DNA of 64,000 nucleotides, from assembly GCA_036502625.1 (NCBI GenBank), contig DASXYG010000035.1:1-64000 (forward strand), in the 5' to 3' direction. The notes under the pieces were generated by a model, which saw nothing but the letters and a program-made list of their open reading frames with translations, was not told where the DNA came from and made no database searches. A program made the position numbers and the translations under genes. Source of the stretch: DASXYG01 sp036502625. GTDB taxonomy: Bacteria > Actinomycetota > Actinomycetes > Streptosporangiales > Streptosporangiaceae. The first letter of the stretch is position 1. Every line of letters begins with the position of its first letter. Positions 59,844 to 64,000 of this stretch are shown piece by piece.

Positions 59844-61337
59844 TCACGCGTCCGCGGCGACGACGTGGACGAGGTTGCGGGTCTGGGCGATGATCGCGGT
59901 GCGCCAGGCGTCGAAGGTGGAATCGCTGACGCCGTACGTCGTGGCGAAGTGCTGCATGTCCGGGGTGTGGATGTGGCCGGCCGGGATGTGCCGGTGCAGG
60001 CGGTCGCGCAGCAGGGTGTTGCGGTACGCGCTCTCGTTGGAGAGGTAGTTGCCGCCGCCGCCGCTGTACGAGCAGGAGCCGGGGTCGGGGGGCACCGGCG
60101 CGGTGGGCGGCGGGTACTCCGCGACCGGGGTGTTGCGGTCGACCGTCGTGGGCGACGCGCAGTCGGGGAACTCCGTGTAGCTGGTGTGCCAGATGACGCC
60201 GAAGGCCACGGAGGTGTCCGGCCATTCGTCGCCGGGCGGCCTGGGCACCGTGGCGCCGGTATTCGCCTCGATCATCTTGGCGATCGGCAGCGTGGTGGTC
60301 GTCCACTGCGGCGGATTGTGCGGGTCGAACGCTGCCGGGCCGCCCCAGCGCGGCACCACGGCGGTGTCGCACCCGTGGTCGTCCACCGCGAGCTGCGGCT
60401 TGCCGCCGACGTTCGGGCACGGCTGGGAGTCGTCGTTGCCCGGCGACACCCCGTGGTAGCGGCCATTCCACTGTTCGAGCCAGAACTCCGAGTCGACGGC
60501 CTGGCTGACCGTGACCGACGCGTCCACGCCCGAGCGCATGAGCGGGCCCACGGTGTCCTCGATATAGCCGGCGGCGAACTCGGTGTAGTTCACCGGCAGC
60601 ATGTACGCGTGGATGACCGCCGTACGCCCGCCCTTCGCGCGGTAGCGGGTGCCGTCGAGGGCCAGCGCGGTGGCGCCGGACGGGTTGCCGTGGCGGATGT
60701 TGTTGCCGACCGTGCCGGGCGCGGTGCCGGTGGTGCCGCCGTCCAGCGTGTACGGGTCGAACCCGCTCATGATCACGCGCTTCACCCCCGGCGGGTACGT
60801 GATGCCGAGCATGCCGCGCGACGCCTTGTCGTACTGCGTGACCAGGGCGTCGCGCTGCCCGGCCGACAGCGCGAACCCGGGCGTCCACTGGCGGAGCACC
60901 GCGCGCGCCTTCAGCCGGGTCCAGTAGAGCGGCCGGTCGTCGCTGTACGGCAGCGGCCCGGTGACGTGGCGGCGCTGCGCGCGGTCGACCGCCGCGCGCC
61001 ACAGCCGCCTCCCCTCGTCGCGGACCAGCCGCGTCGCCGCGGTGAACGTCCGCGTGCGGCACAGGGCGCGGCCCAGGCGCGGCGCGTAGCCGCCGAAGCC
61101 GCCGCCGTCGATCATCTGGTCCGCGAACGGCCTCGCCTGCGGGCGGCTCGGGTCGGCGTTGTCGGGCAGCGTGGCGCCGAGCCGCTGCTCCTCCACCGAC
61201 AGCGGCGCCGACGGGTTACGGCAGGCCGCGCCGTCGCGGACCGCCGCACCCGCCGCGCCGCCCGGCACCAGGCCGCCCATCAGGCCGCCCGCCGCCAGGC
61301 CGATGATCATGACCGCCGCCGTACGCCGTCGCCGCAT
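59844..61337 (-). CDS. secreted pyroglutamyl-peptidase-like protein with Cys-to-Ser change
   Basis: This 497-residue protein has a signal peptide (RRRRTAAVMIIGLAAGGLMGG). The region VKRVIMSGFDPYTLDGG, RHGNPSGATALAL and HAYMLPVNYTEFAAGYIEDTV resembles the C15 pyroglutamyl peptidase fold (GFDPF, LPVxF). The motif that holds the catalytic Cys (AGxxLCN) reads GNYLSN, with Ser433; the His in AGHIHTP is kept. Several inserts make it twice the usual Pcp length. It may be a serine variant or an inactive binding protein. It is convergent with the reductase gene. Confidence 0.75.
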   Translation of the reverse strand: MRRRRTAAVMIIGLAAGGLMGGLVPGGAAGAAVRDGAACRNPSAPLSVEEQRLGATLPDNADPSRPQARPFADQMIDGGGFGGYAPRLGRALCRTRTFTAATRLVRDEGRRLWRAAVDRAQRRHVTGPLPYSDDRPLYWTRLKARAVLRQWTPGFALSAGQRDALVTQYDKASRGMLGITYPPGVKRVIMSGFDPYTLDGGTTGTAPGTVGNNIRHGNPSGATALALDGTRYRAKGGRTAVIHAYMLPVNYTEFAAGYIEDTVGPLMRSGVDASVTVSQAVDSEFWLEQWNGRYHGVSPGNDDSQPCPNVGGKPQLAVDDHGCDTAVVPRWGGPAAFDPHNPPQWTTTTLPIAKMIEANTGATVPRPPGDEWPDTSVAFGVIWHTSYTEFPDCASPTTVDRNTPVAEYPPPTAPVPPDPGSCSYSGGGGNYLSNESAYRNTLLRDRLHRHIPAGHIHTPDMQHFATTYGVSDSTFDAWRTAIIAQTRNLVHVVAADA

Positions 61338-61407
61338 CCGCCGCTTCCTCTCGCCGTCCGGTCCCCGGCCATCTTCACCCGGCCGCGCGGCAAGATCACT
61401 GACCGGA

Positions 61408-61830
61408 TCAGGCCACGCCCGGACCCCGCCTGGTCACCGCCGTCCACAGGCGCGCCGTCGTGCCGCGGCGGCCGTACGCGATGATCGCGGACAGCACCAG
61501 CAGCGGCAGCGGCGTCAGCGCGCCCTCCCCGACGGCGAGCGCCTGCGTGAGCGTCGCGCCGATCAGCAGCAGCACGAACGCCGACGCCGCCAGCCCGGTC
61601 AGCCGCGGCACGAACATCGCGACCACCCCGGCGATCTCCAGCACGGCGATCAGGTAGCGGAACCAGGCGCCGAGCCCGATCGCCGCGAACGCGGGCATCA
61701 CCATCGGCGACGCCGAGAACTTCGCGAGCGCCGCGCTCAGGAACCACCCGGCGGTGATCACCTGCAGCACCCACAGCGTGATGTTCCATCCGCGGCCGAT
61801 CCTGGCCGCGGGCTCTGCCGTACCCACCAT
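61408..61830 (-). CDS. DoxX-family membrane protein
   Basis: The 140-residue protein has four membrane segments (ITLWVLQVITAGWFLSAALAKF, FRYLIAVLEIAGVVAMFVP, LAASAFVLLLIGATLTQAL, LTPLPLLVLSAIIAYGRRG). This matches the DoxX family, whose members act with oxidoreductases or in membrane integrity. It lies upstream of the secreted peptidase-like gene on the same strand, 70 bases away. Its own function is unknown. Confidence 0.82.
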   Translation of the reverse strand: MVGTAEPAARIGRGWNITLWVLQVITAGWFLSAALAKFSASPMVMPAFAAIGLGAWFRYLIAVLEIAGVVAMFVPRLTGLAASAFVLLLIGATLTQALAVGEGALTPLPLLVLSAIIAYGRRGTTARLWTAVTRRGPGVA

Positions 61831-62059
61831 GGGACCCGTCCTTCCTCGCGGTATGTGTACGGCGATTCCACGGCACGGGCGGGGCGCGGCGGCAGGGCGG
61901 TGAGTCGGGTACGGGCCGCCGATCGGCGCGGATCCGTACGACTTTCGTCGTGCGCTATCCGGCTCGCCGTGGCCACGACCCTGGCCGCGCGCCGGATTCT
62001 GCGGCCTGACCTGGGTTGATCACGGTACGCGCGGATGTCCAGGCCGCCCCGTGACCGCT

Positions 62060-62075
62060 ACTGGTCTAGACAACA
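62060..62075. promoter_or_regulatory. DasR-like operator (dre) before the X-Pro peptidase gene
   Basis: ACTGGTCTAGACAACA matches the streptomycete DasR consensus ACTGGTCTAGACCACT at 14 of 16 positions. It is 67-83 bases upstream of the GTG start at 62143. It lies in a 312-base stretch (61831-62142) without genes that otherwise shows only the AGGAGG ribosome site. DasR represses chitin and aminosugar genes until GlcNAc-6-phosphate is present. Confidence 0.65.
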
Positions 62076-62142
62076 CGCGCGGCAAGGCTTGTCGCGGCCG
62101 TACCGCGCGTGTGGGATCGCAGCGGAGCACAGGAGGTGCCAG

Positions 62143-64000
62143 GTGCGATTCTCGGTTCTGCTCGCGCTGCCGATCGCCGTCGCGCTCGCCGCGACCGGGG
62201 CCACGGCCGCCTCGGCGGCGGGCCGCCCCGCGATCACGGTCAGCGGCGGCCGGTCACAGCCGGTCTTCTCGTACGCGGACGCCACCCGGGAGTACGTCCG
62301 GGTCCAGTCGCCGGTCGACGCCGACCACGACGGCAAGAAGGACCTGATCCGGGTGGACATCATCAGGCCGAAGGAGAGCGGCCCGAAGATGCGCGTCCCG
62401 GTGATCATGGACGAGAGCCCGTACTACGACAACCTGGGCCGGGGCAACGAGTCCGAGCGCAAGACCTACGACGCGAACGGCGACCCGGTGAAGTTCCCGC
62501 TGTTCTACGACAACTACTTCGTGCCGCGCGGCTACGCGGTGCTGAACGTCGACATGGACGGCACCACGAAGTCCGACGGCTGCCCCACCTCCGGCGGCGC
62601 GTCCGACGTGCTCGGCGGCAAGGCCGTCATCGACTGGCTGAACGGCCGCGCCACCGCGTACGACGCGCACGGCAAGAAGGTCACGGCCGACTGGACGACC
62701 GGGAAGACCGGCATGATCGGCAAGTCCTACGACGGCACGCTGGCCAACGCGGTGGCCGCCACGGGCGTCAAGGGCCTGGACACGATCGTGCCGATCTCCG
62801 CGATCAGCTCCTGGTACGACTACAGCCGCATGGGCGGCGCCCTGTGGACGCGCGGCGAGGAGGACGGCCTCGCCCAGACGGTCGACACCGACCCGCCCGC
62901 GAAGTGCGCGGCCGTACGCCAGGCGATGGCCACCGGCCAGGACGACGCCACCGGCAACTACAACGCCTTCTGGGGCGAGCGCGACTACCGCGCCGCGCCC
63001 ACGCCGAGCGCGCGGAACGTGCACGCCAGCGTGTTCGCCGTGCACGGCCTGAACGACCTCAACGTGAAGCCGAACCACTTCTCCACCTGGTGGTCCGAGC
63101 TGGCCGCGCGCGGAGTGCCGCGCAAGGTGTGGCTGTCGCAGTACGGGCACGTCGACCCGTTCGACTTCGGCCCGCGCCGCGACCTGTGGGTGGACACGCT
63201 GCACGCGTGGTTCGACCACTGGTTGCTCGGCGTCGGCAACGACGTCATGCGGCAGCCGCGCGCCGACCTGGAGACCGGCCCCGACCAGTGGACCACCCAG
63301 GCCGACTGGCCCGCCCCCGGCACGCACACACTGCGCCTGCGCCCCCAGTCCGGCGGCGGCCTGGCCACGACGCCGGGCAGCGGGACCGCTTCGTACGCCG
63401 ACACGAAGCAGACCGAGGCGAGCCTCGTCACCGACCCGTCGAAGGCCCAGCCGTACCGCCTGGCGTACGTCACCCCCGCGCTCAAGCACACCCTGCGGAT
63501 CTCCGGCACCCCGAAGGTCACCGTACGCGCGAAGCTGGACAAGCCGACCGCGACGATGGGCGCCCTGCTGGTCGACTACGGCACCGACACCCGGGTCAAC
63601 TACCTGGGCAACGGCGCCGGAATCACCACCCTCACCACCGAGGACTGCCACGGCGAGTCCACGGTCGGCGACGACGCCTGCTACCTCAAGACAAAGACCG
63701 ACACCGTCACCTCGGACGTCAACGTCATCACCCGCGGCTTCCTGGACGCCCAAAACCACACGTCCCTCAGCCACGCCACCCCGTTGACCCCCGGAAAGCC
63801 GTACACCCTGACCTGGCCCACCCTCCCCCAGGACTACCGCCTCAAGCCCGGCCACCGCCTGGCCCTGGTCCTGTTCGGAACGGACGCCGACCTAATGGAC
63901 GACACCGCCACCGGCACAACCGTGTCGATCGACCAGTCAGCCACCAATGTCTCCCTCCCGGTAACCGGCACACCGCCCAGCCCCGCCGAAAAGCGCGCCA
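62143..64000 (+). CDS. secreted X-Pro dipeptidyl-peptidase/CocE family protein, 3' cut by window
   Basis: The gene starts at GTG 62143 after a perfect AGGAGG and continues past the window end; 619 codons are visible. A signal peptide (RFSVLLALPIAVALAATGATAASAA) shows export. The S15 peptidase fold follows: GKSYDGTLANAVAATG holds the nucleophile Ser, FAVHGLNDLNVKPNH the acid Asp and SQYGHVDPFDF the His. A C-terminal jelly-roll-like domain (TLRISGTPKVTVRAKLDKPTATMGALLVDYG) is typical of PepX/CocE. It would release X-Pro dipeptides or act as an acyl esterase outside the cell. Confidence 0.9.
   Translation, partial: MRFSVLLALPIAVALAATGATAASAAGRPAITVSGGRSQPVFSYADATREYVRVQSPVDADHDGKKDLIRVDIIRPKESGPKMRVPVIMDESPYYDNLGRGNESERKTYDANGDPVKFPLFYDNYFVPRGYAVLNVDMDGTTKSDGCPTSGGASDVLGGKAVIDWLNGRATAYDAHGKKVTADWTTGKTGMIGKSYDGTLANAVAATGVKGLDTIVPISAISSWYDYSRMGGALWTRGEEDGLAQTVDTDPPAKCAAVRQAMATGQDDATGNYNAFWGERDYRAAPTPSARNVHASVFAVHGLNDLNVKPNHFSTWWSELAARGVPRKVWLSQYGHVDPFDFGPRRDLWVDTLHAWFDHWLLGVGNDVMRQPRADLETGPDQWTTQADWPAPGTHTLRLRPQSGGGLATTPGSGTASYADTKQTEASLVTDPSKAQPYRLAYVTPALKHTLRISGTPKVTVRAKLDKPTATMGALLVDYGTDTRVNYLGNGAGITTLTTEDCHGESTVGDDACYLKTKTDTVTSDVNVITRGFLDAQNHTSLSHATPLTPGKPYTLTWPTLPQDYRLKPGHRLALVLFGTDADLMDDTATGTTVSIDQSATNVSLPVTGTPPSPAEKRA

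Noticed and set aside
62254..63855. 533-codon minus-strand frame opposite the X-Pro peptidase gene
   Set aside because: Antisense shadow; the plus strand carries signal peptide, catalytic triad and a perfect ribosome site.

Overview
The window comes from a high-GC actinomycete, probably of the Streptosporangiales/Thermomonosporaceae or Streptomyces type. The evidence is strong G/C at third codon positions, frequent GTG and TTG starts, a DUF5753-type HTH regulator beside an HATPase protein, a Methyltransf_19 (DUF574) methyltransferase, a deazaflavin-type oxidoreductase, a maleylpyruvate-isomerase-like protein and a DasR-like operator. No CRISPR array, rRNA operon, insertion sequence or prophage was seen.

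Layout. 0-5.3 kb is a conserved housekeeping block: an adenosine deaminase family gene, murB, the MaoC-type dehydratase genes hadB and hadA, a second hadA-like copy, rpmG and tRNA-Met. 5.5-10.2 kb holds an NCS1 permease, an MFS transporter and a PQQ-like beta-propeller protein, placed between tRNA-Met and tRNA-Thr. 10.2-15 kb is an ABC exporter with two ATPases and one very large FtsX-type permease. 15-37.5 kb is a mosaic of single genes: deazaflavin oxidoreductase, DUF47, lytic transglycosylase, MazG-like, methyltransferases, a serpin, a DUF5753/HATPase regulatory pair, an SNF2 helicase with a SWIM partner, a roughly 1000-residue P-loop/HEAT/SPFH-like protein, a beta-lactamase-fold hydrolase, a frameshifted membrane protein and an orphan SepF.

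The most unusual region is 37.6-55.7 kb, which I read as one catabolic gene cluster. It contains a split transketolase with a class III aminotransferase; a ureohydrolase lacking a normal metal-ligand histidine; GntR, HxlR and IclR regulators; two tandem N,N-dimethylformamidase-type large subunits translationally coupled to a polyamine-type binding lipoprotein; the matching ABC permeases and ATPase; a class II aldolase; a PfkB kinase; and an APC permease. The three separated promoter regions carry the same 15-bp palindromic box, close to TTTCAYATTRCGRAA, usually in pairs 19 bp apart. This suggests one regulon, most simply under the IclR protein encoded in the cluster. The substrate is unknown; an imported amide or amine whose nitrogen is released by the amidohydrolases and whose carbon enters kinase/aldolase/transketolase steps would fit.

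55.8-64 kb has a split RibD-like deaminase/reductase pair, a FolP2-like dihydropteroate synthase coupled to a second RibD-type reductase, a secreted pyroglutamyl-peptidase-like protein with Ser in place of the catalytic Cys, a DoxX protein, and a secreted X-Pro dipeptidyl-peptidase family gene, cut by the window edge, behind a DasR-like operator.
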